Origin: Bradyrhizobium sp. DOA9
GTDB taxonomy: Bacteria > Pseudomonadota > Alphaproteobacteria > Rhizobiales > Xanthobacteraceae
Assembly: GCF_000617845.2 (NCBI RefSeq)
Contig: NZ_DF820425.1
Location: 7,690-71,689 of the forward strand
DNA length: 64,000 bases
Direction of reading: 5' to 3'
Part shown: piece by piece, positions 1-8,479 of the stretch
Layout: each line of letters opens with the position of its first letter
Numbering within the stretch: the first letter of the stretch is position 1
Notes under the pieces: generated by a model
Seen by the model: only the letters and a program-made list of their open reading frames with translations
Databases searched by the model: none
Told to the model about the DNA's origin: nothing
Position numbers and translations under genes: made by a program

Positions 1-1
1 C

Positions 2-703
2 GGCGGCTACGGCAAGATGACGATCCTGAACGGCACGACGTTTGCCGTGCCGCAGGCGACCATCACCACCATCATCGGCCCGAACGGCGCCGGCAAATCG
101 ACGGTGTTCAAGGCCATCTTCGGCCTGCTTAGGCTGCGCGAAGGCAAGATCAGCTTCGCCGGCCGCGACGTCACCAATTTGAGCCAGCGCGCGCTGCTCA
201 ATGCCGGCATCTGCTATGTGCCCCAGGGCCGCAACATCTTTCCGGAGCTGTCGGTGCGCCACAACATCGAGCTCGGCGGCGTCGCCGCCGACAAGGGCCT
301 CGACCTGCCGAAGCGGATCGAGGCGGCGCTCGACCTGTTCCCGGCGCTGCGGCGCAAATCCGCGCAGCAGGCCTCGACGCTCTCAGGCGGCGAGCAGAAG
401 CAGCTGGAGATCGCCCGCTCGCTGCTGCTCGAGCCGAAGCTGGTGCTGGTCGACGAGCCCTCGATCGGCCTGTCGCCGCTGATGGTGCAGCAGACCTTCG
501 ACATCCTCAAGAGCTTGCGCGACCGCGGCGTCACCATCCTGATGATCGAGCAGAACGCACGCTCGGCGCTGGAGATCTCCGATATCGGCATCGTGCTCGA
601 GCTTGGCCAGACCCGCATGGTGGACGACGCCAGGCGCATTCTGAACGATCCGCGCATCGGGCAGCTCTTCCTCGGCGGCGCCATGGAGGAGAGTGCGGCA
701 TGA
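2..703 (+). CDS. Branched-chain amino acid-type ABC transporter ATPase (LivF-like), 5' end outside window
   Basis: This is the ATPase subunit of a HAAT-family ABC importer, which hydrolyses ATP on the cytoplasmic face to drive solute uptake. The reading frame is open from base 2, before the first ATG at 17, and the residues before that ATG (GGYGK) match the usual LivF N-terminal region, so the true start lies upstream of the window. Walker A (GPNGAGKST), the signature LSGGEQKQLEIARSLL and Walker B with its catalytic glutamate (LVLVDEP) are all present. The stop overlaps the next start (ATGA at 700-703). With a dehydrogenase and a 3-dehydroshikimate dehydratase downstream, the substrate may be a hydroaromatic or sugar-like acid rather than an amino acid; that is inferred from context. 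Confidence 0.9.
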   Translation, partial: GGYGKMTILNGTTFAVPQATITTIIGPNGAGKSTVFKAIFGLLRLREGKISFAGRDVTNLSQRALLNAGICYVPQGRNIFPELSVRHNIELGGVAADKGLDLPKRIEAALDLFPALRRKSAQQASTLSGGEQKQLEIARSLLLEPKLVLVDEPSIGLSPLMVQQTFDILKSLRDRGVTILMIEQNARSALEISDIGIVLELGQTRMVDDARRILNDPRIGQLFLGGAMEESAA

Positions 704-1758
704 GCGCGAAGCTGCGGATCGCCGTGGTCGGCGCCGGCCTGATCGGCCGTCGCCATGTCGAGTTGATCAGGTCCTCCCCGGATTGCGTGCTCGCCGGCAT
801 CGCGGATCCCTCGCCCGCCGCGAAGGACTATGCGCTGGCGCATGGCGTGCCCTGCTATGCGGACCATCGCGCCCTGCTGGCAGAACAAAAGCCCGACGGC
901 CTCGTCATTGCCTCACCCAACACGCTGCACCTGCCGATGGCGCTCGACTGCGTCGAAATCGGCGTGCCGGCTTTGATCGAGAAGCCGGTGACCGAGACGG
1001 TTGCCAGTGCGCAGCGCCTGTGCGCGGCGGTGAGACGCACCGGCGTGCCGCTGCTGGTCGGTCACCACCGGCGGCATAATCCGATCATCAAATCGGCCCG
1101 CGAGATGGTGGCGGGCGGCAAGCTCGGCCAGCTCACGGCCGTGGTCGGGCTGTGGCTGCTGAAAAAGCCGGACGATTATTTCGAGGCCGCCTGGCGGCGC
1201 GAAGCGGGCGGCGGGCCGCTGCTGATCAATCTCATCCACGACATCGACAATCTCCGCTTCATCTGCGGCGAGATCGTCGAGGTGCAGGCGCTGACCTCGA
1301 ACAGGGTGCGCGGCTTCGCGGTCGAGGACACCGCCGCGCTGCTGCTGCGCTTTGCGAGCGGCGCGCTGGGAACGGTGACCGTGTCGGATGCGACGCCGGC
1401 GCCGTGGAGCTGGGAGCTCTCCTCGGGCGAGAACCGGGATTATCCCAAGCAGGACCAGCCCTGCTACATCTTCGCGGGGACGGCGGGTTCGCTCGCCGTG
1501 CCGAACATGGAGCTGTGGTCATACGCGCGGCAGCCCGGCTGGTACGCGCCGCTGTCGCGGGCGACCATCGCGCCGCCGGCCTTCGATCCGCTGGTCGAGC
1601 AGCTCCGGCATTTCTGTGCAATGATCGCCGGCCGCGAACAGCCGCTGATCTCGGTCGAGGACGCGATGGGAACGCTTGCCGTCGTCGAAGCCGTCAGCGC
1701 GGCCGCGCACACGGGACAAGCGACCTCGCCGGGGCAGATCATGGAGCAGGCCGCATGA
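700..1758 (+). CDS. Gfo/Idh/MocA family NAD(P)-dependent oxidoreductase
   Basis: The 352-residue protein has the two-part fold of this family. An N-terminal Rossmann domain opens with a nucleotide-binding glycine motif (VVGAGLIGRRH, about residues 8-18), and the family lysine motif EKPVTET follows at about residues 93-99. The C-terminal half is an alpha/beta domain. Members oxidise or reduce polyols, sugars or cyclitols with NAD(P). It overlaps the transporter ATPase by 4 nt and the QuiC-like gene by 4 nt, so the three are almost certainly co-translated. A role as a quinate/shikimate-type dehydrogenase feeding the next enzyme is plausible, but the sequence alone does not fix the substrate. 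Confidence 0.85.
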   Translation: MSAKLRIAVVGAGLIGRRHVELIRSSPDCVLAGIADPSPAAKDYALAHGVPCYADHRALLAEQKPDGLVIASPNTLHLPMALDCVEIGVPALIEKPVTETVASAQRLCAAVRRTGVPLLVGHHRRHNPIIKSAREMVAGGKLGQLTAVVGLWLLKKPDDYFEAAWRREAGGGPLLINLIHDIDNLRFICGEIVEVQALTSNRVRGFAVEDTAALLLRFASGALGTVTVSDATPAPWSWELSSGENRDYPKQDQPCYIFAGTAGSLAVPNMELWSYARQPGWYAPLSRATIAPPAFDPLVEQLRHFCAMIAGREQPLISVEDAMGTLAVVEAVSAAAHTGQATSPGQIMEQAA

Positions 1759-3626
1759 ACAAGCGATCGATCGCCACCGTCTCGCTCTCAGGCAGCCTCG
1801 ACGAAAAGCTCCGCGCCATCGCCGCCGCCGGCTTCGATGCGGTCGAGATCTTCGAGAACGACCTGCTGTCGTTCGGCGCCGGCCCACGCGACATCGCAAA
1901 ACTCTGCCGCGACCTCGATCTCGAGATCTGCGCGTTCCAGCCGTTCCGCGATTTCGAAGGCATGCCGGAGCCGCAGCGCGCGCGCAACTTCGCGCGCGCG
2001 GAGCGGAAGTTCGACCTGATGCAGGAGCTCGGCACCGATCTCTTGCTGATCTGCTCCAACGTCTCGCCCGCCTCGCTCGGCGGCATCGACCGCGCGGCAG
2101 AGGATTTTCGCGAGCTCGGCGAGCGCGCGGTCAAGCGTGGCTTGCGCGTCGGCTACGAGGCGCTGGCCTGGGGCCGCCACGTCAACGATTATCGCGATGC
2201 CTGGGAGATCGTGCGCCGCGCCGATCATCCCGCGATCGGCGTCATCCTCGACAGTTTCCACGCGCTGGCACCTGGCTTTCCGACCCGCGCCATGGCCTCG
2301 ATCCCCGGCGACAAGATCTTTCTGGTGCAGCTCTCCGACGCGCCGAGGCTCGAGCTCGACATCCTGTCGTTGAGCCGGCACTTCCGCTCTTTCCCCGGCC
2401 AGGGCGACCTGCCGGTCGGCGAGTTCATGGCGGAGATCGCGGCGACCGGTTACGCCGGGCCGCTGTCGCTGGAAATTTTCAACGACCAGTTCCGCGCCGG
2501 CTCGGCCGCGCAGACCGCGGTCGACGGCCTGCGCTCGCTGATTCTGCTGGAGGACCAGCTCGCACCGGATTGGCCGAACTTTGCCGGCAAGCCGCTGGCT
2601 CCCAAGGCGAAGAGCCGCGGCACCGGCTTCATCGAGTTTGCCGTCAACGAGAGCAAGGCCGGCGAGCTTGCCCGCCTGTTCTCACAGCTCGGCTTTCGCA
2701 AGAGCGGCCAGCACCGCAGCAAGGCGGTGGAGCGCTGGTCGCAAGGCGAGGTCGAGCTCGTCGTCAATTGCGAGACCGATGGTTTTGCGCATTCCCATTA
2801 CGTCACTCACGGGCCCGGCGTCTGCGCCATCGCGCTCGACGTCGACGATGCCGGCCGCGCCATGCAGCGCGCCGAGACGCTGAAGGCGCGCACCTTTTAC
2901 CAGCCGGTCGGGCCGGGCGAGCTCGAGATCCCCGCGATCCACGGCGTCGGCGGCAGCCTGCTCTATTTCCTCGACCAGGCCGGCAAGAACTGGGACACCG
3001 ATTTCGAGCCTGTCGCGAGCGATGCCAGCGCCGATGCGCTGCTCGCGGTCGACCACATCGCGCAGTCGATGCCCTATGACGAGATGCTGTCCTGGCTGTT
3101 GTTCTACACCGGCATCCTCGACCTGAAGCGCCTGCCGCAGATGGAGATCGCCGACCCCAGGGGCCTCGTGCAGAGCCAGGCCATCGTCAACGCCGACCAG
3201 AGCCTGCGCTTCGTGCTCAACGGCTCCTCCGCCAACCGCACCCTGCCGGCGCGCTTTATCTCGGAGTTTTTTGGTTCAGGCGTGCAGCATGTCGCGTTCG
3301 CATGCCGGGATATCTTTGCCACCGTCGCCGCGATGCGCCAGCGCGGCGCGGGCTTCCTGGACATCCCCGATAATTATTACGACGACATCGAAGCCAAATA
3401 CGATCTTTCGCCAGAACTGATGGCGCAGCTGCGCGCCAACCACATCCTCTACGACCGCGAGGGCGACGGCGAGTTCTTCCAGGTCTACACCCACATCTTC
3501 GACGAGCGCTTCTTCTTCGAGATCGTCGAGCGCAGGAATTATCAGGGTTTTGGCGCGGCCAACGCCGGCATCAGGCTGGCGGCGCAAGCGCGCGAGGTGC
3601 GGCCTGCGAGCATGCCGCGGTTGTAG
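1755..3626 (+). CDS. quiC: QuiC-like 3-dehydroshikimate dehydratase fused to an HPPD-like domain
   Basis: The 623-residue protein has two parts. Residues 1 to about 280 form a xylose-isomerase-like TIM barrel of the sugar phosphate isomerase/epimerase superfamily, with likely metal ligands in YEALAWGRH, VILDSFHAL and LSLEIFND. Residues about 295-623 form a 4-hydroxyphenylpyruvate dioxygenase-like region of the vicinal oxygen chelate fold. It retains a complete iron-type triad: H434 (VDHIAQ), H512 (VQHVAF) and E589 (FFEIVERR). This fused architecture is typical of bacterial QuiC, which converts 3-dehydroshikimate to protocatechuate. The ATG at 1755 overlaps the upstream stop (ATGA). Longer in-frame upstream reading is only antisense-like sequence inside the dehydrogenase gene. 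Protocatechuate could be cleaved by the PcaHG encoded near 54 kb. Confidence 0.8.
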   Translation: MNKRSIATVSLSGSLDEKLRAIAAAGFDAVEIFENDLLSFGAGPRDIAKLCRDLDLEICAFQPFRDFEGMPEPQRARNFARAERKFDLMQELGTDLLLICSNVSPASLGGIDRAAEDFRELGERAVKRGLRVGYEALAWGRHVNDYRDAWEIVRRADHPAIGVILDSFHALAPGFPTRAMASIPGDKIFLVQLSDAPRLELDILSLSRHFRSFPGQGDLPVGEFMAEIAATGYAGPLSLEIFNDQFRAGSAAQTAVDGLRSLILLEDQLAPDWPNFAGKPLAPKAKSRGTGFIEFAVNESKAGELARLFSQLGFRKSGQHRSKAVERWSQGEVELVVNCETDGFAHSHYVTHGPGVCAIALDVDDAGRAMQRAETLKARTFYQPVGPGELEIPAIHGVGGSLLYFLDQAGKNWDTDFEPVASDASADALLAVDHIAQSMPYDEMLSWLLFYTGILDLKRLPQMEIADPRGLVQSQAIVNADQSLRFVLNGSSANRTLPARFISEFFGSGVQHVAFACRDIFATVAAMRQRGAGFLDIPDNYYDDIEAKYDLSPELMAQLRANHILYDREGDGEFFQVYTHIFDERFFFEIVERRNYQGFGAANAGIRLAAQAREVRPASMPRL

Positions 3627-3631
3627 GTCCT

Positions 3632-3711
3632 CGTCATTGCGAGCGCAGCGAAGCAATCCAGAGTCTTGCCGCGGAGGGATACTGGATTGCTTCGCTCCGC
3701 TCGCAATGACG
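3632..3711. repeat. Dispersed palindromic repeat with 30-bp inverted arms
   Basis: Two 30-bp arms (3632-3661 and 3682-3711) are inverted copies with one mismatch, separated by 20 bp. The outer sequence CGTCATTGCGAGCG with its inverse is of the type scattered between genes in Bradyrhizobium-like genomes. It begins 6 bp after the quiC stop and could fold in RNA from either strand, so it may act as a terminator or mRNA stabiliser. Confidence 0.75.
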
Positions 3712-3760
3712 GCTGAGAGAGCGTTGCTCCTGATTATCACTGAACTAAAGCGTGATGGCA

Positions 3761-4384
3761 TTAAGTTCGATAGCCTGAGTTTTTGAGGTAGTTGGCGCAT
3801 TCCTCTGAGGTGAAGGCATCGAGTGCGTGGCCGATTGCGGTGCAGACGGCCTCGACGGTTCGCGCGGCAGCTTTGCGGAGCAGGTGCTTGAGCTTTGCAA
3901 AGACCTGTTCGATCGGGTTCAGGTCGGGCGAGTATTTTGGCAGGAAAAAGAGCTTGGCGCCGACCGAACGGATAAGCTGACGAACTGCCTTGCTCCTGTG
4001 GCTGCCGAGGTTATCCAAGACGACGATATCGCCGGGTCGAAGGACGGGCAAAAGAACCTTCTCGACATAGGCGCGAAAGCTCGCGCCATCGATCGGCCCC
4101 TCGATGAACCATGGCGCATCGATCCGGTCATGGCGCAGGGCCGCCAGGAAGGTCATGGTTTTCCAGCGGCCGTGGGGAACCCTGGCGTGAAGTCTGTGCC
4201 CGCGCGGTGCCCATCCGCGCAGCGGAGCCATATCGGTCCTGGTCCAGGTCTCGTCGATGAAGACCAGCCGCTCAGCTTCGACCTGACCTTGATACTTTGC
4301 CCACTGAGCTCGCCGCCGCGCCACGTCGGGTCGATCGCGTTCGCCAGCCGCCACGCTTTTTTTTGAAGCTGAGCTTCTCGGCAT
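3761..4384 (-). CDS. IS630 transposase, C-terminal DDE catalytic part (OrfB)
   Basis: This frame carries the whole RNase H-like DDE catalytic core: the first aspartate in LVFIDETW, the second in VVLDNLGSH and the glutamate in NPIEQVFAKLK. The ATG at 4384 is probably not used alone, because the real product would enter this frame at the A run at 4357-4364. The relation to OrfA is +1; removing one A restores a single continuous transposase. It could be an element using slippage on the homopolymer, or a recently inactivated copy. Confidence 0.75.
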   Translation of the reverse strand: MPRSSASKKSVAAGERDRPDVARRRAQWAKYQGQVEAERLVFIDETWTRTDMAPLRGWAPRGHRLHARVPHGRWKTMTFLAALRHDRIDAPWFIEGPIDGASFRAYVEKVLLPVLRPGDIVVLDNLGSHRSKAVRQLIRSVGAKLFFLPKYSPDLNPIEQVFAKLKHLLRKAAARTVEAVCTAIGHALDAFTSEECANYLKNSGYRT

Positions 4385-4700
4385 GCACGAAGTCCCACAC
4401 CGAGTGGTAATCGACCTTCAGGCCGCGTCCGGCAAGCTCGGCCACGAGCCCCCGTATAGTGAAATCGCCGTCCTTGATCCGACGCGACAGCCAGACTGCA
4501 TGCTCGCCCGAAATCGCCTTCGGCTTGTAGCCGCCTATCTGACTAGGCTCGACGCTGCCGGTCTCATCGACCCGCTTCATCCAGCCAATGGCGGTGCTGA
4601 TCGCGACCCCAAACTGCTTGGCGGCCCGATTACGGGACATCCCGCCCTCGATCGCGGCCACGACACGCTTACGAAGATCTAGAGAGTACGGCTTGCCCAT
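4272..4700 (-). CDS. IS630 transposase, N-terminal part (OrfA)
   Basis: The first frame of the transposase begins at the ATG encoding MGKPYSLDLRKR, a typical IS630 start. It encodes the helix-turn-helix DNA-binding region (MSRNRAAKQFGVAISTAIGW) and the linker (GGYKPKAISGEH). The frame continues past an eight-A run into unrelated residues and stops at 4272, with no catalytic domain. Homology to the DDE part resumes in the other frame directly after the A run (AEKLSFKK then SVAAGERDRPD), so the functional product must join both frames. Confidence 0.8.
   Translation of the reverse strand: MGKPYSLDLRKRVVAAIEGGMSRNRAAKQFGVAISTAIGWMKRVDETGSVEPSQIGGYKPKAISGEHAVWLSRRIKDGDFTIRGLVAELAGRGLKVDYHSVWDFVHAEKLSFKKKRGGWRTRSTRRGAAASSVGKVSRSGRS
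4357..4364 (-). other. Frameshift site: run of eight A in the transposase mRNA
   Basis: On the coding (minus) strand an uninterrupted A8 lies exactly where the two transposase frames should join. Seven A would give the continuous reading F-K-K-S-V. RNA polymerase slippage on such runs is a known expression device in some IS elements; a simple inactivating insertion would look the same. Confidence 0.6.
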
Positions 4701-4805
4701 CCATGCTGGCCTCCTTCCAGCAAGCATGGTGAATCAGAAACAAACTGATTTGGGAATCCCAAATCGATTCAGACTAAAGCCATCCCGCTTTAGCTGCGGC
4801 GAGGA

Positions 4806-5303
4806 TCACGACGCCATCGGGCTTGAGGCCGCGCGGGGCGCACGCAAATAGAGGAGGTGGGAGACGATGCACGACATCAGCGTGGCCGAAAGGATCCCTG
4901 CGAGCAGGTAGAACCCTTCCCCCGAGGGCACCGCGATCCAGCCCAACGAGGCTTGCCTCGCCGCGGATGCGGGGCTCTGCCACGACATCAGCAGGAAGCC
5001 GGCGTAGCCGGCGGCGAACTGGGTGGAGACGGCGAGCGGCAGCTTGGAGCGCATCATCAGGCCGAGACAGGCCAGCGCGAAGATCGGCAGCGCGATCCCG
5101 AACAGCTGGACGCCTGCGAGGTCGGTGTAGCCGGCCAGCGCCTCGTGGCTGCGCTGAAACAGCCCGAACACCCTGAGGTTCAGGTACCAGAGCGTCGCGG
5201 AGGACGGGGCGCGCTCGAGCGCGAGGGCGGCCAGCTCGGCCGACAGCGTCGCCACGAACAGGGCCAGGGGTCCGAGAAACTGGAGTTTGAACAGCCGACT
5301 CAT
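4806..5303 (-). CDS. Small integral membrane protein, function unknown
   Basis: The 165-residue protein has about four hydrophobic segments: residues about 9-27, 66-83, 92-106 and 131-150. No family motif was recognised. It is the last gene on the minus strand after the Tad lipoproteins, 96 bp beyond the TPR lipoprotein, and could be a distal member of that cluster. Its stop codon is 14 bp from the IS630 end, so the insertion just missed it. Confidence 0.6.
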   Translation of the reverse strand: MSRLFKLQFLGPLALFVATLSAELAALALERAPSSATLWYLNLRVFGLFQRSHEALAGYTDLAGVQLFGIALPIFALACLGLMMRSKLPLAVSTQFAAGYAGFLLMSWQSPASAARQASLGWIAVPSGEGFYLLAGILSATLMSCIVSHLLYLRAPRAASSPMAS

Positions 5304-5399
5304 GTGACAAGACTAACGTCGCAAACGTTGATCCTGTCTTAAGAGTTCCGAGGCTCCCGCCCGGAAAGCGGAACGGCCTCAACCGGCGGTTAAGGCGGC

Positions 5400-5936
5400 T
5401 CAGGGCTGGTTGTTCGGCGGCCGCTCGATGAATCGCCGGCTGCCGTTGAGCAGCTCGAGATTGTTGGCGATGACGGGATTGCCGGGGTCGAGCGCGTAGG
5501 CCTTCTCGAACTTGCGGCGCGCCGCCGACAGATTGCCGCGCAGCATGTAGGAATAGCCCTGATCGTTCAGGACCTGGACGGTCTCGCCGCCGAGGCGGAT
5601 GGCCTGGGCGTAGGCCTGGTCGGCGAGATCGAAGCGGCGCAGGCGGTCATAGCTCGCCGCAAGTCCCATCCACGCGGTCAGGTCCTTCGGCGACTTCTCG
5701 ACGCCGTCGCGGAAATAGCGGTTGGCGATGCCGTAATTGCCGCGGTTGAAATGCTCCAGCCCCAGGCGCACCGGCTCGTCCGACGGATAATATTTGACGT
5801 CGGTCGGCTCCTGAACGGGGTCGGGGCCGCCGGCGTCGACGGGCGCGACGATCGCGGCCTGCCGCACCGTGTAGTCGCACGCGGCAAGGCCGGTCGCGAG
5901 CCAGCAACAGGTCAGCATCAGGATCAGACGCCGCAT
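5400..5936 (-). CDS. TPR-repeat lipoprotein of the Tad locus (TadD-like)
   Basis: From the chosen ATG the 178-residue product begins with a lipoprotein signal peptide (MRRLILMLTCC, lipobox LAAC), so it should be anchored to the outer membrane. In-frame upstream residues (MHGVVLRDF...) would bury the signal and are rejected. The mature part has several tetratricopeptide motifs (for example YGIANRYFRDGVEKSPKD and LSAARRKFEKAYALDPGN). TadD-type lipoproteins with TPRs help the secretin and pilus assemble in Tad systems. It follows a small lipoprotein gene and cpaC on the same strand. Confidence 0.75.
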   Translation of the reverse strand: MRRLILMLTCCWLATGLAACDYTVRQAAIVAPVDAGGPDPVQEPTDVKYYPSDEPVRLGLEHFNRGNYGIANRYFRDGVEKSPKDLTAWMGLAASYDRLRRFDLADQAYAQAIRLGGETVQVLNDQGYSYMLRGNLSAARRKFEKAYALDPGNPVIANNLELLNGSRRFIERPPNNQP

Positions 5937-6043
5937 CAGTCCTTGTCCCCCGCCGGCTTTCCCTAACCTCTGCCAGCCCCCAAAAAAATCCCGCAAAACA
6001 ACCCCATGCACAGTAGCTATATAATTGAAATAACTTTGCTTTC

Positions 6044-6442
6044 TTATCTCACGGCCGCGCCACCAACAGGTACCGAGATACCGGCCGACGATCCAGCGCC
6101 CAAACCTTGCACGTCGATGCTCTGAGTCGGTGTGGGCCGTACTCCCATTTGCTTGGTCGCATCGCCGATATCCGGAAGCTGATCTGTCGGCTGCTTGCTG
6201 TTGCCATATCGGGTCACGGCGGCGCCGACACGGCGCGCATCGGTGGCGATCCGGGTGTCGCCGACATAGCGCGGCCAGGGCGTGATGGTGTGGGTGGCGG
6301 CGTTGACCTGCTTGGCATCGCCGGCGCTCATGGTGATGGTGTCGGAGCGCTGGAAGTAGCGGTCCACCTCGTCATGGCCGGCGAGGCCGTAACATCCCCC
6401 GAGCAGGACGGGCGCGCACAGAGCCAGATACCTGATGGTCAT
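6044..6442 (-). CDS. Small lipoprotein of the Tad locus
   Basis: The 132-residue product has a short signal peptide and a lipobox (LLGGC) followed by YGLAGHDEVDRYF. The C-terminal part is rich in Gly, Pro and Ser. It starts 11 bp after the cpaC stop, so it is co-transcribed with the secretin gene. Its position matches where CpaD-type or pilotin-like lipoproteins are often found, but I see no diagnostic CpaD motif, so no specific name is given. Confidence 0.65.
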   Translation of the reverse strand: MTIRYLALCAPVLLGGCYGLAGHDEVDRYFQRSDTITMSAGDAKQVNAATHTITPWPRYVGDTRIATDARRVGAAVTRYGNSKQPTDQLPDIGDATKQMGVRPTPTQSIDVQGLGAGSSAGISVPVGGAAVR

Positions 6443-6453
6443 CTTCGCGTCCT

Positions 6454-8079
6454 TCAGTTGAGGGTTTTCACGACGGCCTGGTCGCCGGCCGCCGCGGGCG
6501 GCGGCGGAGGCGGCGTCCTGAGCTCGGGCGCGATGATGTGGCCGTAGGGCCCCTTCACCTCGCCGCCGGAATTGACGTAGTCGTTGTAGCGCTTGCGCAC
6601 TTCCATCTGGCCGTTGAGGAAGAAATCGACATCGTTGGCCGGCAGGCGCGAATCCAGCGGCGAGGCCAGTTGCTGGCCGGGCGCGGCCGGCGCCACCAGG
6701 CGCGGCGTCACGATGATGACGAGATCGGTTTCCTCCTGCTGATAGGACTTGCTGCTGAACAGGGTTCCAATCACCGGCACCGAGCCGATCCAGGGCAATT
6801 GCGAGACGTCCTGGCGGTTGCGGGTCTGGAGCAGGCCGGCGATGGCGAAGCTCTGGCCGTCGCGCAGTTCGACGGTGGTGCGCGCATCACGACGGGTCAG
6901 CGCAGGTACCGTCGTGCCCTGAATCGTCACCGCATTGGCGAAATCGAGTTCGCTGACCGATGGCTCGACCCGGAGGTTGATCACGCCGCGCGAGAGGACG
7001 GTAGGAACGAAAGCCAGCTCGACGCCAAACTTCTTGTACTCGATCGTCACCGTCGGAAAGCCGGCGGTGGTATTGGTCGGTATCGGCACCGGAAACTCGC
7101 CACCCGCGAGAAAGCGCGCGGAGTCCCCTGAAAGCGCAGTCAGGTTCGGCTCCGCAAGTCGGCGAGCCAGCCCCTTGGTTTCCAGGGCCGAAATCAGCAA
7201 ATCGACTGAGCTGCCGTTGCTGGTTCTCAGAATGCTGGTCAACAGGGTTCCAAACGGTGTCGGAGCTACCCCGCCAGCACTCCCGATGAGCGTCCCTGCC
7301 GTTCCCAAAAGAGGAATCGTCCCGGCCGGAGGACCGACATTGGGCATATCGACCCGGCCGCTGTTCGTGTTGATCGAAGTCGGCCCACCGCGCCCGGAAT
7401 TGGCAATATTCGACCCGCTGGCATTCGCGGCATAAAGGTTCACGCCGAGTTCGCGACCAGCCTGGCGGCTCGCCTCGAGAAAGCGGACCTCCAGCATCAC
7501 CTGCTGCGGCGCGGCGACGCTCATCGCGTTGACGACGGTGCCCCCCTTGGCAACCGTGCCGGTGGCAATCGACATGGCGCGCTCGGCGGCGACGGCATCG
7601 GAGACCGTGCCGCTCAGCACCACCTGCCCCTCGGATGAGGAGACGCGGATGCCTTGCGAGCCGGTGCTGGCGCGGATGTTCTGCTGCAGGCTGTTGGTAT
7701 CGATGGCGACCTCGACGTCGAGGATGCCGATCTGCTTCATCGACGAGTCGAGCAGGATGACGTTGGTGGTGCCGGTCTGCTTGCCCTGGATGTAGATCAG
7801 GTGATCGCTCAGCGACTTCACGTCGGCAATTTCCGACGAGCCCGCAACGATGGTTGCGAAGGCCTGGTCGACCCGGAAGGTCCTGGACTTGTTGACGATG
7901 ACCTTGACGCGCTGGACGTCGTTCATCTCGCTGACGAAGACGCCCCCGCCGGGCACCCGCCGGTCGGCTGCGGCGGCGCGGTCCGCGGAACCGACCAACG
8001 CAAGGCCGGCGCCCAGAGCCAACACGCTCAGGACGAAACGCCTGCTTCCGGCCCCCATGAAAACGCGACCGCCACCCAT
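6454..8079 (-). CDS. cpaC: Outer-membrane secretin of the Tad pilus (CpaC/RcpA)
   Basis: The 541-residue protein has a signal peptide (about 1-37), a pilus N-terminal domain (about 55-125, KVIVNKSRTFRVDQAF), a BON-like segment (about 135-185) and a C-terminal secretin domain. The secretin core shows typical motifs such as LAEPNLTALSG, GEFPVPIP and TDLVIIVTPRLV. It forms the ring through which the Flp pilus exits. The start at 8079 has AGGGG about 8 nt upstream. It lies at the distal end of the locus, separated from tadE/F-like by 400 bp, unlike the common cpaB-cpaC-cpaD-cpaE order, so it may have its own promoter. Confidence 0.9.
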   Translation of the reverse strand: MGGGRVFMGAGSRRFVLSVLALGAGLALVGSADRAAAADRRVPGGGVFVSEMNDVQRVKVIVNKSRTFRVDQAFATIVAGSSEIADVKSLSDHLIYIQGKQTGTTNVILLDSSMKQIGILDVEVAIDTNSLQQNIRASTGSQGIRVSSSEGQVVLSGTVSDAVAAERAMSIATGTVAKGGTVVNAMSVAAPQQVMLEVRFLEASRQAGRELGVNLYAANASGSNIANSGRGGPTSINTNSGRVDMPNVGPPAGTIPLLGTAGTLIGSAGGVAPTPFGTLLTSILRTSNGSSVDLLISALETKGLARRLAEPNLTALSGDSARFLAGGEFPVPIPTNTTAGFPTVTIEYKKFGVELAFVPTVLSRGVINLRVEPSVSELDFANAVTIQGTTVPALTRRDARTTVELRDGQSFAIAGLLQTRNRQDVSQLPWIGSVPVIGTLFSSKSYQQEETDLVIIVTPRLVAPAAPGQQLASPLDSRLPANDVDFFLNGQMEVRKRYNDYVNSGGEVKGPYGHIIAPELRTPPPPPPAAAGDQAVVKTLN

Positions 8080-8479
8080 TTCGATACCCCTTGCCGCATT
8101 CTGCGACTGCCCAACAATGTAGTCCCGGGCGCCTTAGCAACTCTCCTTCGCACGCAACGCCACGAAGCTTACAATTCGTTCAACTACAAACCGTTACCGG
8201 GCATCCTCGTCCCGGTGGAACTTCGGACGCCAAAACCGCCCGCCAAATCGCCTGCCTGAGGATCATCATCAATCCCGGGAGGAATTGGCAAGGCGAGACC
8301 TCCATTGCGGTGCGGCAACGCCACAGAAAACTGGGAAATGTTGCCCTCCGGCACCACTTTGCTCTGCTATTGACAGCAGAACGGGCCTCGCACACGCGCA
8401 CAATCAACAGGTGCCATCGCACCAACCTACGACCGGCGATGAGAATGCCTAAGCCATGGCGATGTCGGGACAATTCGGT
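8080..8479. promoter_or_regulatory. 400-bp non-coding gap upstream of cpaC
   Basis: No convincing gene is seen here; a 97-codon minus-strand frame at 8180-8473 has no family features. The only structure noted is a small inverted repeat, ACCGGG/CCCGGT at 8196-8216. The gap separates the first Tad gene block from cpaC and may contain a separate cpaC promoter. Confidence 0.35.

Larger units (their letters stand above)
3746..4792 (-). mobile_element. IS630-family insertion sequence (about 1.04 kb)
   Basis: The element is bounded by TA dinucleotides at 3746-3747 and 4791-4792, as expected for IS630/Tc1-type insertion into TA. Imperfect terminal inverted repeats can be read inward from both ends: AAAGCGTGATGGCATTA on the left and AAAGCGGGATGGCTTTA on the right. 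The right end also has a 19-bp palindrome (4748-4766). It carries one transposase gene split in two frames. It lies between quiC and a membrane-protein gene and interrupts no recognisable coding frame. Confidence 0.85.

Noticed and set aside
1152..1754. N-terminal extension of the quiC frame back to 1152
   Set aside because: It overlaps the dehydrogenase and reads as Arg/Ala-rich filler; the ATG at 1755 overlaps the upstream stop in the usual ATGA manner.
8180..8473. 97-codon minus-strand frame upstream of cpaC
   Set aside because: No recognised domain, atypical composition, no ribosome site seen.
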